A stretch of DNA of 64,000 nucleotides. Origin: Brevibacterium antiquum. GTDB taxonomy: Bacteria > Actinomycetota > Actinomycetes > Actinomycetales > Brevibacteriaceae. How positions within the stretch are numbered: the stretch's first letter is position 1; each line of letters starts with the position of its first letter. Positions 8,994 through 17,019 of this stretch are shown here, one piece after another. Below the pieces are notes generated by a model. It ran no database searches, was not told the DNA's origin, and saw nothing but the letters and a program-made list of their open reading frames with translations. The stretch spans positions 124,001 to 188,000 of the forward strand of contig NZ_JABASX010000007.1 of NCBI RefSeq assembly GCF_016107655.1, read 5' to 3'. Both the position numbers and the translations under genes were made by a program.

Positions 8994-9986
8994 ATGAAGC
9001 GAACAAGGATGTTCACAATCACGGCGACAGCCGTTGCCGCGGTGCTGGCGTTGAGCTCATGCGGCGGTAAGCAGGAAGCCAAACCGGCAGGTGAGGGCGG
9101 CGGCGACTGCACCGCGGCGTCCGGGCAGATCACTGTCGCCACCGGAAACTCGACGGGTGTGTACTACGTCCTCGGCGGCGGTCTGGCGCAGATCATCTCC
9201 GACAACTCCGATCTGAAGGCCACCGCGGCCGAGACCGGTGCCTCCGTGCAGAACCTGCAGCAGCTGTCATCCGGGGACTACGACATTGCGTTCTCGCTCG
9301 CCGATACAGCGGCCGATGCGGTCAACGGTGACGCGGACTTCAAGAAGCCGGAGGACATCTCGGCACTGACGCGCATCTACTCGAACTTCACTCACGTGAT
9401 CGTGCGCAAGGATGCAGACATCAAATCCGTCAAGGATTTCAAGGGCAAGACGATCTCCACCGGCTCGCCGAAGTCCGGCACCGAGGTCATCGCCAACCGT
9501 CTCATCGAGACGGCAGGGCTCAAAAAGGACGACGTGACAACTCAGCGCCTCGACCTGACCAAGACCGTTGACGGAATGAAAGACGGCACGATCGATGGCA
9601 TGGTGTGGTCCGGCGGATTGCCGACAGCCGGCGTCACCGACCTCTTCACCTCGAACGGCAAAGACGTCGAATTCCTCGACATCTCCAAGCTCGAGGGCCC
9701 GATGAAGGAGATCAACCCGGTCTACGAAGTCGACGAGATCCCCGCCGATACGTACAAAGGTGTGAAGACCGTCAAGACCATCGCCACCCCCAACGTCCTC
9801 ATGGTCCGCAACGACATGGACGAAGGCACCGCCTGCGCTCTGACGAAGCTGATCTACGACAAGAAGGCCGAGCTGGAGAAGGTCCACGCAGCGGCCAAGG
9901 ACATCAAGCTCGAAAACGCCGAAACACCTGACCCGATCAAACTCCACCCGGGCTCGAAGAAGGCCTTGGAAGAACTGAACAAGTAG
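8994..9986 (+). CDS. TAXI-family TRAP solute-binding lipoprotein
   Basis: 330-residue extracytoplasmic binding protein. The N-terminus MKRTRMFTITATAVAAVLAL followed by SSCGG is a lipoprotein signal peptide with lipobox LSSC, so the mature protein should be anchored at Cys-23. The body has the TAXI pattern (ITVATGNSTGVYYVLGGGLAQ; TAAETGASVQNLQQLSSGDYDIAFSLAD in two blocks; KGKTISTGSPKSGTE). It is encoded 16 bp downstream of the fused permease, preceded by GAAAGGGA, and clearly forms one operon with it. A 64-bp palindrome about 80 bp beyond the stop may end the transcript. Confidence 0.92.
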   Translation: MKRTRMFTITATAVAAVLALSSCGGKQEAKPAGEGGGDCTAASGQITVATGNSTGVYYVLGGGLAQIISDNSDLKATAAETGASVQNLQQLSSGDYDIAFSLADTAADAVNGDADFKKPEDISALTRIYSNFTHVIVRKDADIKSVKDFKGKTISTGSPKSGTEVIANRLIETAGLKKDDVTTQRLDLTKTVDGMKDGTIDGMVWSGGLPTAGVTDLFTSNGKDVEFLDISKLEGPMKEINPVYEVDEIPADTYKGVKTVKTIATPNVLMVRNDMDEGTACALTKLIYDKKAELEKVHAAAKDIKLENAETPDPIKLHPGSKKALEELNK

Positions 9987-10065
9987 GGAGCTGCCGGCAG
10001 CTGGCTGACGGCTGGTTGTCTGAGGCTGGTTGGAATCAAGCCGCGTGGGGGTGTGCTTCGCGTGC

Positions 10066-10129
10066 GCTCTACACGTTAAGTCAGGCTGAGTTGGTTGCAA
10101 CCAGCTCAGCCTGACTTAACGTGTAGAGC
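10066..10129. terminator. 64-bp near-perfect palindrome, possible bidirectional terminator
   Basis: Two 32-base arms (10066-10097 and 10098-10129) are complementary at every position except one (10091/10104), which would be a wobble pair in RNA. The centre is TTGCAA with no loop, and the arms begin GCTCTACACGTTAAG. It lies between the convergent ends of the TRAP operon and the M18 gene. There is no T-run on either side, so it may not act as a simple intrinsic terminator. Confidence 0.5.
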
Positions 10130-10215
10130 TCGACTCTGCGCGAAACAGGTAGCCTCGCGGCAGCATGTCGGCACCGCATCAAGGCCACAGCAGCAGAGCG
10201 CCGCACTCAGCCTCA

Positions 10216-10340
10216 CCCCCGCGGGAACGCGACCACCCCGCGGGAATGCGACCACCCCGCGGGAATGCGACCACCCCGCGGGAACGCGACCACCCCGCGG
10301 GAATGCGACCACCCCGCGGGAATGCGACCACCCCGCGGCC
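10216..10340. repeat. 19-bp tandem repeat, about 6.5 copies
   Basis: The unit ACCACCCCGCGGGAATGCG recurs with an exact 19-bp period (GCGG starts at 10221, 10240, 10259, 10278, 10297, 10316 and 10335). Variation is limited to AAT/AAC in the unit. Each copy holds the palindrome CCGCGG. It ends 7 bp before the M18 stop codon. No unique spacers, so not CRISPR. Confidence 0.95.
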
Positions 10341-10346
10341 CCGCGC

Positions 10347-11726
10347 TCACCCCTGCAGGAACGCCTTCGCAGCCGCACCCAGCGCCACGACATCCTCGAT
10401 GGCGACCATTTCGCGGGCCGAGTGCATCGAATACAGTGCCGGGCCCACATCGACGGTGGTCATGCCCAGGCGGGTCGCAGTCAGGGGGCCGATCGTCGAC
10501 CCGCAGGGCATCGCGTTGTTCGATACGAAGTTCTGGTACTCGACACCGGCCGCCGTACATGCCTGCGACCAGGCGGCGGTGCCCACGGCATCCGTGGCAT
10601 AGCGCTGTTGGGCGTTGAGCTTCAGCAGCGGACCGCCGCCGAGGCGGGGGCGGACATGAGGGTCGTGGCGTTCCGGATAGTTCGGGTGGGCCGCATGCCC
10701 CGCGTCGGAGGACACACAGATCGACGAGGCCAGCGACGCCAAGTAGTCACTGCGCGTCGACCCGGGGAACAGGGAGGCGATGATGCGCTCGGTGACGTCG
10801 GCGAGGAAGGGCCCGCAGGCACCGGAGCGTGAACTCGACCCGATCTCCTCATGGTCGAACCCGGCGAAGAGTGCAACGGAATCCAACGACGCAGCATCGA
10901 CGTCGACCAATGCGGAGACACCGGCGTGGACAGACAACAGGTTGTCCAACCTCGGCGCGGCGAAGAACTCTTCCTGGGCACCGAAGAGCCCGGGGGACTG
11001 AACGGGGATCGTGTAGACGTCGTGGCCCACGACCTGCTCCGGATCCACCTCGGCGGAGGCGGCGAGGATCTCGATGACATCGGCTTCAGCCAGACCAGCC
11101 AGGCCGATGATGGGGGTGGTGTGGCGCTGCTTGTCCAGCGTCAGACCGTCATTGACCTGGCGGTCGAGGTGGATGGCCAGCTGTGGGATGCGCGCGATGG
11201 GCGGGGTCTGCGCGAGGACGACGGAACCGTCGGTGAGGCTGAGCTGCCCGGCCAGCGCGAGCTCCCGGTCGAGCCACGAGTTGAGCAGCGGCCCGCCGTA
11301 GATCTCGACGCCGATCTGGCGAGTTCCCTCGGTGGTGAACTCTTCGCCAGGCTTGAGTTTGAAGGCTGGGGAGTCCGTGTGAGAACCGAACACGCGAAAG
11401 CCGGGAACCGTGCCGGGCAGTCCACCCGAGTCGCTGAAAAGTCCACCCGAGTCGCTCGACGGTTCATCCGCGCCAGCCTCGGAGGCGCCGACTTTGCCTG
11501 CCGGAGTCCGCCATGCGATGATCGCACCGTCCCGAATGACATAGTGGCTCTGACCAGGCTCGAGAGACCATTTCTCGCGCTCATCGAGTTGGAGGAAACC
11601 TGCGGCCTCAAATCGTGCAGCCGCCGTCGCGGTGGCATGATAGGAACTGGGAGAAGAACTGATGAAGTCTGCCAGATCGGCTGCGACCTGGGTTTTCGTA
11701 CGTGGTCTCACGGGCGATGCACTCAT
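10347..11726 (-). CDS. M18-family aminopeptidase (aspartyl aminopeptidase-like)
   Basis: 459-residue cytosolic metallo-aminopeptidase, normal length for M18, removing N-terminal (typically acidic) residues from peptides. The metal-binding His is in GSHTDSPAFKLKP (about residues 145-157). Further family blocks are YGGPLLNSWLDRELALAG, FDHEEIGSSSRSGA (Glu-Glu) and, near the C-terminus, AMPCGSTIGP. A Ser/Asp/Gly-rich insertion before the HTD motif is encoded by a 21-bp direct repeat (11419-11456). TAGGCT (11733-11738, minus strand) ends 6 nt before the ATG, indicating a leaderless mRNA; an in-frame GTG two codons upstream would fall inside the promoter gap. The stop is next to the 19-bp tandem repeat. 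Confidence 0.92.
   Translation of the reverse strand: MSASPVRPRTKTQVAADLADFISSSPSSYHATATAAARFEAAGFLQLDEREKWSLEPGQSHYVIRDGAIIAWRTPAGKVGASEAGADEPSSDSGGLFSDSGGLPGTVPGFRVFGSHTDSPAFKLKPGEEFTTEGTRQIGVEIYGGPLLNSWLDRELALAGQLSLTDGSVVLAQTPPIARIPQLAIHLDRQVNDGLTLDKQRHTTPIIGLAGLAEADVIEILAASAEVDPEQVVGHDVYTIPVQSPGLFGAQEEFFAAPRLDNLLSVHAGVSALVDVDAASLDSVALFAGFDHEEIGSSSRSGACGPFLADVTERIIASLFPGSTRSDYLASLASSICVSSDAGHAAHPNYPERHDPHVRPRLGGGPLLKLNAQQRYATDAVGTAAWSQACTAAGVEYQNFVSNNAMPCGSTIGPLTATRLGMTTVDVGPALYSMHSAREMVAIEDVVALGAAAKAFLQG
11419..11456. repeat. In-frame direct repeat (17 bp, period 21) inside the M18 gene
   Basis: AGTCCACCCGAGTCGCT occurs at 11419-11435 and again at 11440-11456. On the coding strand this gives two SDSGGL copies in a loop before the active-site region. 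Period 21 keeps the frame, so it looks like a replication-slippage duplication tolerated in a surface loop. Confidence 0.9.
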
Positions 11727-11903
11727 TTTCACAGCCTATCGTTTGCGGTAGCTTTGGCCACAAGGGCATTGGTTTTCGAGGCCGCGTCGACACGGCAGCG
11801 GGTGAGGGGGCTGGTGCCTCAGGAGCCATCGACCGCTCGGCCTGCGCCGTCCATCACCCGAGAACCAGCACCAAGAAACAATGCAATGCAAGGAGTGTTC
11901 GAA

Positions 11904-13418
11904 GTGAACCAGTTCGTGACCGAATGGAACACCTGGCGGGATTCGAGGAACTCGGCACTTGCGACTCCCTTCGGCTGGCTGAGTGTGTCCGGTCTGCACT
12001 GGCTCGAAGACGCGACGACCTGGCCCGACGCTCCCGGCACCTTCACTGTCGACGATGACGGTTGGGTCAGTGTGGCCCTTGAGCCTGGGATCAAAGCCGG
12101 TCCCGCTGCCGCGACCTTCGACCTGATGAGCAAGTCCGCCGAGGCGGGCCCGAGCACCAATGCTGCGTCTCCTTCCAGCTCGGCTTCGGTGCCGAGCGAC
12201 ACCACGATTCTGCCGAAGATCCCCGAGATCGCAGGGCCCGAGGTGCGGGTCGAAGAGAACGGATTCAGCGCGAAGCTGCCTACCGGTGGATCCCTCCAAT
12301 GGTTCACCGTCGGCAATGTGCTCTACGAACTCATCGACCGTGCCGGACGGATCGGAATCCGGGTGCGCGATTCCAAGTCGCCGCTGCTGGGCAAGTTCTT
12401 CGAAGTTCCCGTCTTCGACCCGAACCCCGGCTTCGTGTTCCTCGCCAAGTTCACTCCCTTCGAGAAGCCTGAAGTGCACGAGATCAACACGGCGCAGGAC
12501 GACCTGAACGTGCTGACTCCGGCAGTCGGCACCGTCTCATTCACCAGTGAGGCAGGCGAGGTGACGCTCTTGGCCACAGGCAACCCCGCCAGCGGACTGC
12601 AGCTCGACTTCCACGACTCGACGAATGGAGTGTCCACACCCGCGTGGAGGACCCTCGACCTGGGTGTCCCGAACCATGACGGCTCACTGGTCGTTGACTT
12701 CAACCGGGCCGTCAACTACCCGTTCGCGTTCACTGCCTTCGCCACCTGCCCGGCACCGATCGAGGGCAACGTCGTTCCCTTCGAGGTCACAGCGGGGGAG
12801 CGCACCCCGCCGTTCTACTTCTCGGAAGCCGGTATCAACGTGCCGTTCCTGTTCTACGTCTGGTGGGACGAAGAGAGCGCGAAGGTGACCCGGCCGTGGT
12901 ACGCCCGTTTCGGACTCGACACCACGCTGCTCAACCCGAACCACGAACACAGCGCTCAGTCACTGGTCGGCTTCGACGGCGTCGCCATGTCAGGAGGCGA
13001 TGTCGCGCCGCTGACGCGCAAGGCGAGGTCGCGCCTGGTCAAGGTCGCGACCGAGGCCCTGACCTCTCGCATCCCCGTGATCGGCATCGGCGCGTATGCC
13101 GAGTTCGTCATCCGAGCCCAGCGCGAACTGCGCGAATCCGAGGGGTACGTCGACGGCATCGAGGAAGAGTACGCGGGTACCGACGGCAAGCTGCTCATCG
13201 TGATGAACAATGAGCTGACGCCGCAGAACGCCGGATTCGACGTTGTGCACACCGATGCGAGCGGACTCATCTATCTCGAGATGTCCTATGACATCCCGTT
13301 GGAGTCGGACTTCGACGAGATCGATGAGTTCGAGGCGGCCATGGAGTCGAGCACCCCGATCACCAGCTGGGAAGAGTTCGACTACCGCATGGTCTGTCTC
13401 ATCCGCCAGCACCGCTGA
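11904..13418 (+). CDS. DUF1684 protein with an extra C-terminal domain
   Basis: 504 residues. Residues 1 to about 300 are a DUF1684 domain: WRDSRNSALATPFGWLSVSGLHWL at the start (in two conserved blocks) and the family hallmark VDFNRAVNYPFAFTAFATCP near residue 275. DUF1684 proteins are usually about 200-300 residues, so the remaining 200 residues (from about FYFSEAGINVPFLFYVW to the end) are additional; I do not recognise that part. It contains no obvious transmembrane or catalytic signature, is rich in Glu/Asp and ends in CLIRQHR. The start is GTG at 11904 because AAGGAG (11890-11895) is 8 nt upstream; the in-frame ATG at 11886 lies before this site. A Ser/Thr-rich segment interrupts the DUF1684 part around 12140-12210. 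Function unknown. Confidence 0.75.
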   Translation: MNQFVTEWNTWRDSRNSALATPFGWLSVSGLHWLEDATTWPDAPGTFTVDDDGWVSVALEPGIKAGPAAATFDLMSKSAEAGPSTNAASPSSSASVPSDTTILPKIPEIAGPEVRVEENGFSAKLPTGGSLQWFTVGNVLYELIDRAGRIGIRVRDSKSPLLGKFFEVPVFDPNPGFVFLAKFTPFEKPEVHEINTAQDDLNVLTPAVGTVSFTSEAGEVTLLATGNPASGLQLDFHDSTNGVSTPAWRTLDLGVPNHDGSLVVDFNRAVNYPFAFTAFATCPAPIEGNVVPFEVTAGERTPPFYFSEAGINVPFLFYVWWDEESAKVTRPWYARFGLDTTLLNPNHEHSAQSLVGFDGVAMSGGDVAPLTRKARSRLVKVATEALTSRIPVIGIGAYAEFVIRAQRELRESEGYVDGIEEEYAGTDGKLLIVMNNELTPQNAGFDVVHTDASGLIYLEMSYDIPLESDFDEIDEFEAAMESSTPITSWEEFDYRMVCLIRQHR

Positions 13419-13523
13419 GGAACCTTGAGGGCGCCGTCGCCGCTGAGCACCGCTGAGGGCGCCGTCACCGCTGAGGAGCGCTGAAGGCGCCGTTACCGCT
13501 GAGCGGTGTTGAGGGCATCGGCG
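13412..13523. repeat. 28-bp degenerate tandem repeat, four copies, spanning two gene ends
   Basis: Copies begin at 13412, 13440, 13468 and 13496, each opening with CCGCTGAG; the first three continue to GGCGCCGT. The first copy contains the stop of the DUF1684 gene and the third and fourth contain the stop and last codons of the convergent marR gene, so both stops are inside the array. Confidence 0.9.
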
Positions 13524-13930
13524 GCGTGACTCAGCCAGCGAGCGACTATGGCCAGTTCCTGCTCATCGAACCCCTCGGTCAAAGCCGCGTTGAGGCTGCC
13601 GAGCGCAGTCATCGTTTCGCTGGCAACGTGGTTGCCCTGCTCGGTCAGCGTGACCCGTGTGATGCGCTGATCCGATTCATCCGGGGCGCGGACTACGAGT
13701 CCGCCAGCTTCCATTCTCGCCAACAGCCCACTGGCACCGGCGGGGGAAGCCCGCAGCGCTGCCGAGAGTTCGCTCATCGTCGCCGCCGGGTTCTGGCGCA
13801 GATACAGCAGAACCCCGCCCTTCGCGGCCGTCATGCCGTTCGACCTGCCACGAGTTTCGATCCAACGTCGGACGGAGCGTTCGGCATTGCTGAGGAGGAA
13901 GATCAGACGAGGCGTGCGGACGCGGCTCAT
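13493..13930 (-). CDS. MarR-family transcriptional regulator
   Basis: 145-residue winged-helix regulator. The recognition region is MSELSAALRASPAGASGLLARMEAGGL (in two blocks) followed by the wing VRAPDESDQRITRVTLTEQG. The ATG overlaps the stop of the alpha/beta hydrolase gene (ATGA at 13927-13930), so the two are translationally coupled. The likely target is the 26-bp palindrome over the hydrolase start codon, which would make this an autoregulated pair. The upstream ATG at 13960 would overlap the hydrolase by 34 bp and is less likely. The last codons lie in the 28-bp repeat array, so its C-terminus (NTAQR) may be recent. Confidence 0.9.
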   Translation of the reverse strand: MSRVRTPRLIFLLSNAERSVRRWIETRGRSNGMTAAKGGVLLYLRQNPAATMSELSAALRASPAGASGLLARMEAGGLVVRAPDESDQRITRVTLTEQGNHVASETMTALGSLNAALTEGFDEQELAIVARWLSHAADALNTAQR

Positions 13931-14820
13931 GGTATCGACTCCAGTCGCTGTCGCAGCCACGCGCTCACCTCGGGCCAGAGAGCGTCCCGATTCGTTCGCC
14001 GGAAGAATCCCATGTGACCGATCGCCGAGGCGCCCACGGAACCTGGGTCGATGGTGCGTCGTTCCACCTCGGCGCTGGTCAATTGATCGGCAATGGCATC
14101 GATCTGCTCGGGTGTCGCCCAGAGGTCATCACTGAATCCGATCGCCAGAACAGGCGTCGTCACCCGCGCCGCTCGATCCGCGGCGCCCATTGTGGGATCG
14201 TCGAAGAAGTAGCGGGGCAGTCTCGACCATCTGCTCCATTCCAGCATCGACGCGCCGGGCATATCTTCGCCCAGGCCCAAGCGGCGGCCCGGCACATACC
14301 CGAGGAGCCGAGCCGTGAGGGGGCCGAGCACGCGCAGCACAAGTCCGACTCGCAGCTTCTCCGAGAGCTTCGGAATGGCGGCGGTGACACCGGCGTGAGA
14401 CGCGATGGTCACGAACCCCCGCAGCTCGGATGAGCCGTAATCGAGTGACAGGGCATGGCCGCCGATGCTGTGCCCGACCGCAAGCTGCGGTGCATCCGGA
14501 AACCGCTCGCCGGCCCACTGCGCGACTGCCGGAACGTCGAGGGCCATCCAGTCGCGCATTCGGATGCCTCGGTTCTCACTCGGCGCACCTGAGTTGCCGG
14601 TCCCTCGGTAGTCGTAGGTGATGACGGCAAAGCCATCGCCGGCCAGGAACTCAGCGAATCCCCTGTAGAGACGCTCGGGGACAGCAGTAGCCGGGTGGAG
14701 CACGACGACTGCTGCAATGCCCTCAGAGTTCCCCGGCTCGATCACGTGTCCATGGATCGGGCCGGACGATGTGGGGATGCGTACGCTCACGGCTTCGATC
14801 TCGTTGATATTACTTCGCAT
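13927..14820 (-). CDS. Alpha/beta hydrolase
   Basis: 297-residue serine hydrolase fold. The nucleophile elbow is GHSIGG (about residues 116-121). The oxyanion region is VVVLHPATAVPERLY and the strand-4 motif ITYDYRGTGNSG. An Asp at IGFSDDLWA and a late His (IGHMGFF) complete a plausible triad. Similar proteins (COG4757-like) include esterases of unknown substrate. The start codon lies at the centre of a 26-bp palindrome, and TATATT (minus strand) ends 7 nt upstream, so the mRNA is probably leaderless. First gene of a two-gene operon with marR. Confidence 0.88.
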   Translation of the reverse strand: MRSNINEIEAVSVRIPTSSGPIHGHVIEPGNSEGIAAVVVLHPATAVPERLYRGFAEFLAGDGFAVITYDYRGTGNSGAPSENRGIRMRDWMALDVPAVAQWAGERFPDAPQLAVGHSIGGHALSLDYGSSELRGFVTIASHAGVTAAIPKLSEKLRVGLVLRVLGPLTARLLGYVPGRRLGLGEDMPGASMLEWSRWSRLPRYFFDDPTMGAADRAARVTTPVLAIGFSDDLWATPEQIDAIADQLTSAEVERRTIDPGSVGASAIGHMGFFRRTNRDALWPEVSAWLRQRLESIP

Positions 14821-14832
14821 GCGAAGTAATAT
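14807..14832. promoter_or_regulatory. 26-bp perfect palindrome over the hydrolase start codon (MarR operator)
   Basis: The half-site ATATTACTTCGCA (14807-14819) is followed directly by its exact reverse complement (14820-14832). The hydrolase ATG is at 14818-14820, the axis of symmetry. The -10 hexamer TATATT (minus strand) ends 7 nt before the ATG and lies mostly inside the right arm. A dimer bound here would cover -10, start site and start codon together. Confidence 0.85.
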
Positions 14833-14889
14833 ACCTCACATGCCGATGGTGCGCCCGGTAGCTGCCAAAGGTCAGGGTCGCTGACCGCC

Positions 14890-14970
14890 CGGAACAGTGC
14901 TCGCCAGCCCCGGAACCCTGCTCACCAGCCCCGGAACCCTGCTCACCAGCCCCGGAACCCTGCTCACCAG
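14890..14970. repeat. 21-bp tandem repeat, four copies, at the 3' end of the M13 gene
   Basis: Copies start at 14890, 14911, 14932 and 14953, each beginning CGGAAC and containing TGCTCACCAG (TGCTCGCCAG in the first). The last copy contains the M13 stop codon (14964-14966). Confidence 0.93.
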
Positions 14971-16910
14971 ATGGTGACGCGCTCCTCAGGGGGCAGATAC
15001 ATGCCGTCCGACTCGCCCACGCCGTAGGTGTCGTGGAAGGCGGTCATGTTCTTCACGACCTGGTTGCAGCGGAACTCCTCCGGAGCATGTGGGTCGATGC
15101 TCAGCCGTCGCACGCGCTCCTCGGTGCGCATCTTCGCCCGCCAGGCCTTCGCCCAGGCTTCGAAGAACGTCGCAGCCTCATCGGAAGACGGCACCCGACC
15201 CAGCTCCAGCTCAAGTGCCTTCCAACCGATGGACAGTCCGCCCAGGTCGCCGATGTTCTCGCCCACGGTCAACGCGCCGTTGACGTGCTGCGCCGCGTCC
15301 AGGCCGGCCGGAACCAGGGCCTCGTACTGGGCGATCAGCGCATTGGTGCGCTCCTCGAAACGCTCCCGATCCTCGGCCGTCCACCAATCGACGAGGTTGC
15401 CGTCGCCGTCATAGCGCGAACCCTGGTCATCGAAGCCATGCCCGATCTCGTGGCCGATGACCGCGCCGATGGCCCCGAAGTTCGCTGCGACATCACCGGC
15501 GGCGTCGAAGAACGGCGGCTGCAGGATCGCGGCCGGGAAGACGATCTCGTTCATGACCGGATGGAAGTAGGCGTTGACGGTCTGCGGTGTCATCAGCCAT
15601 TCGGTGCGGTCGATCTCCTTGCCGATGCGCTTGATCTGACGCACGTGCTCGGCACGGGCGCAGCGGCGGACATTGCCGACCAGGTCAGAGGAGTCGATCG
15701 CGGCCGGGTACTCACGCCACACCTCGGGGTAGCCGACCTTCGGCGTGAACTTCGAGAGCTTGACCAGGGCCTTCTTCTTCGTCTCCTCGCTCATCCAGTC
15801 GAGTTCGTTGATCGACTTGTCATAGGACTTGATGAGCATCTCGACGAGGTGGTCGATGGCGTCCTTGGCCTCCGGTGGGAACTCTTGGGCTACGTAGAGT
15901 TTGCCCACAGCCTCGCCGAGGAGGCCCTGCACCAGTCCGACACCGCGCTTCCAGCGCTCCCGCAGAGCAGGGGTGCCTGAGAGTGTGCGGGCGGTGAAGT
16001 CGAAGTTCTCCTCGACGATCTCATCGGTCAGCAGCGAGGCGTTGGCAGAGAGGACGGAGAATCGCAGCCAGGTTTTGATCGTCTCGATGTCGGTGCGCTC
16101 CCACACCTCGGCCATGCCGGTGACGAAGGAGGGCTGGCCGATGACCAGGTAGGTCAGTTCACCGTCGACGTCGGCGGCCAGAGAGGAGAACCAGGAGTCG
16201 AAGTCGAAGCCGGGCCCCAGCTTGCGCAGCTCATCGAGGGTGAGCTTGTTGTAGGTCTTCTCAGCGTCACGGCAGGCGACCCGATCCCAGTGATGGCGGG
16301 CCAAGGCGGTTTCGAACGCCATCACCTTGGCGGCCACCTCGGTGTCGGAGATGTTGCTCTTGGCACCGATTCCGCCGAGGGCGGACATCTTCTTCACATG
16401 ATCGACGAACTTCACACGCACCTCGGCGTGGTCGTCGTTGAAGTAGTAGTCCTCGTCGGGCAGGGAGATCCCGGCCTGGTCGAGGTAGAGGGCGTAGATG
16501 TCGGAGTCCTTCGCATCAGCGGTGACGTAGCCGCCGAGGACCCCGCCGATGCCTTCGACCTCAAGGCGGCCGAGGAGGTTGGCCAGTTCGGACTTGTCCT
16601 CGGCCGCGTCGATGGCGGCGAAGGAGGAATCGAGGGGAGTGACTCCGAGCGAGTTGATCTGGTCGAGATCCATGAACGAGGAAAACACGTCCGCGACCTT
16701 CTGGCCTTCGCTGCCCGGCTCCTGCGGGGCATCGGAGACGGCGGTGATGATGTCGCGGACCTTGGTCTCAGCGGTGTCGAAGAGTTCGCGCATGGCGCCG
16801 TCGCCGGCACGGTCGTCGGGGATGGTGAACGAGTCGATCCATTCGCCGTTGATGTAGTGGAACAGATCGTCCTGAGGGCGCGCAGAAGCGTTCGATGTAA
16901 CAGATGTCAT
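14964..16910 (-). CDS. pepO: M13-family (neprilysin/PepO) zinc endopeptidase
   Basis: 648-residue metallopeptidase, full length for M13. The zinc site is HEIGH (residues 487-491) within VIGHEIGHGFDDQGSRYDG; the third ligand is the Glu of GENIGDLGGL about 60 residues later. The C-terminal NPHAPEEFR-type block appears as SIDPHAPEEFRCN. No signal peptide, so it is cytoplasmic like PepO of other Gram-positives, where it degrades oligopeptides. TACTGT (16917-16922, minus strand) ends 6 nt before the ATG, indicating a leaderless mRNA. Divergent from the phosphatase gene. Confidence 0.93.
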   Translation of the reverse strand: MTSVTSNASARPQDDLFHYINGEWIDSFTIPDDRAGDGAMRELFDTAETKVRDIITAVSDAPQEPGSEGQKVADVFSSFMDLDQINSLGVTPLDSSFAAIDAAEDKSELANLLGRLEVEGIGGVLGGYVTADAKDSDIYALYLDQAGISLPDEDYYFNDDHAEVRVKFVDHVKKMSALGGIGAKSNISDTEVAAKVMAFETALARHHWDRVACRDAEKTYNKLTLDELRKLGPGFDFDSWFSSLAADVDGELTYLVIGQPSFVTGMAEVWERTDIETIKTWLRFSVLSANASLLTDEIVEENFDFTARTLSGTPALRERWKRGVGLVQGLLGEAVGKLYVAQEFPPEAKDAIDHLVEMLIKSYDKSINELDWMSEETKKKALVKLSKFTPKVGYPEVWREYPAAIDSSDLVGNVRRCARAEHVRQIKRIGKEIDRTEWLMTPQTVNAYFHPVMNEIVFPAAILQPPFFDAAGDVAANFGAIGAVIGHEIGHGFDDQGSRYDGDGNLVDWWTAEDRERFEERTNALIAQYEALVPAGLDAAQHVNGALTVGENIGDLGGLSIGWKALELELGRVPSSDEAATFFEAWAKAWRAKMRTEERVRRLSIDPHAPEEFRCNQVVKNMTAFHDTYGVGESDGMYLPPEERVTIW

Positions 16911-17019
16911 GGTGCAACAGTATCGTGATCAGCAGGGACAATGGTCAGGAGTTTCCGGTGCGCATGCGCCGGTGGCCCACCGCAGCTGTGGGTATCGGAT
17001 CGACGAGGAGGAACGCGCA

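Noticed and set aside
10216..10340. CRISPR array
   Set aside because: The 19-bp units follow each other directly with no unique spacers and no cas genes are present.
10851..11903. N-terminal extension of the DUF1684 ORF by 351 codons
   Set aside because: It lies antisense to the M18 gene. AAGGAG and the DUF1684 start place the real start at 11904.
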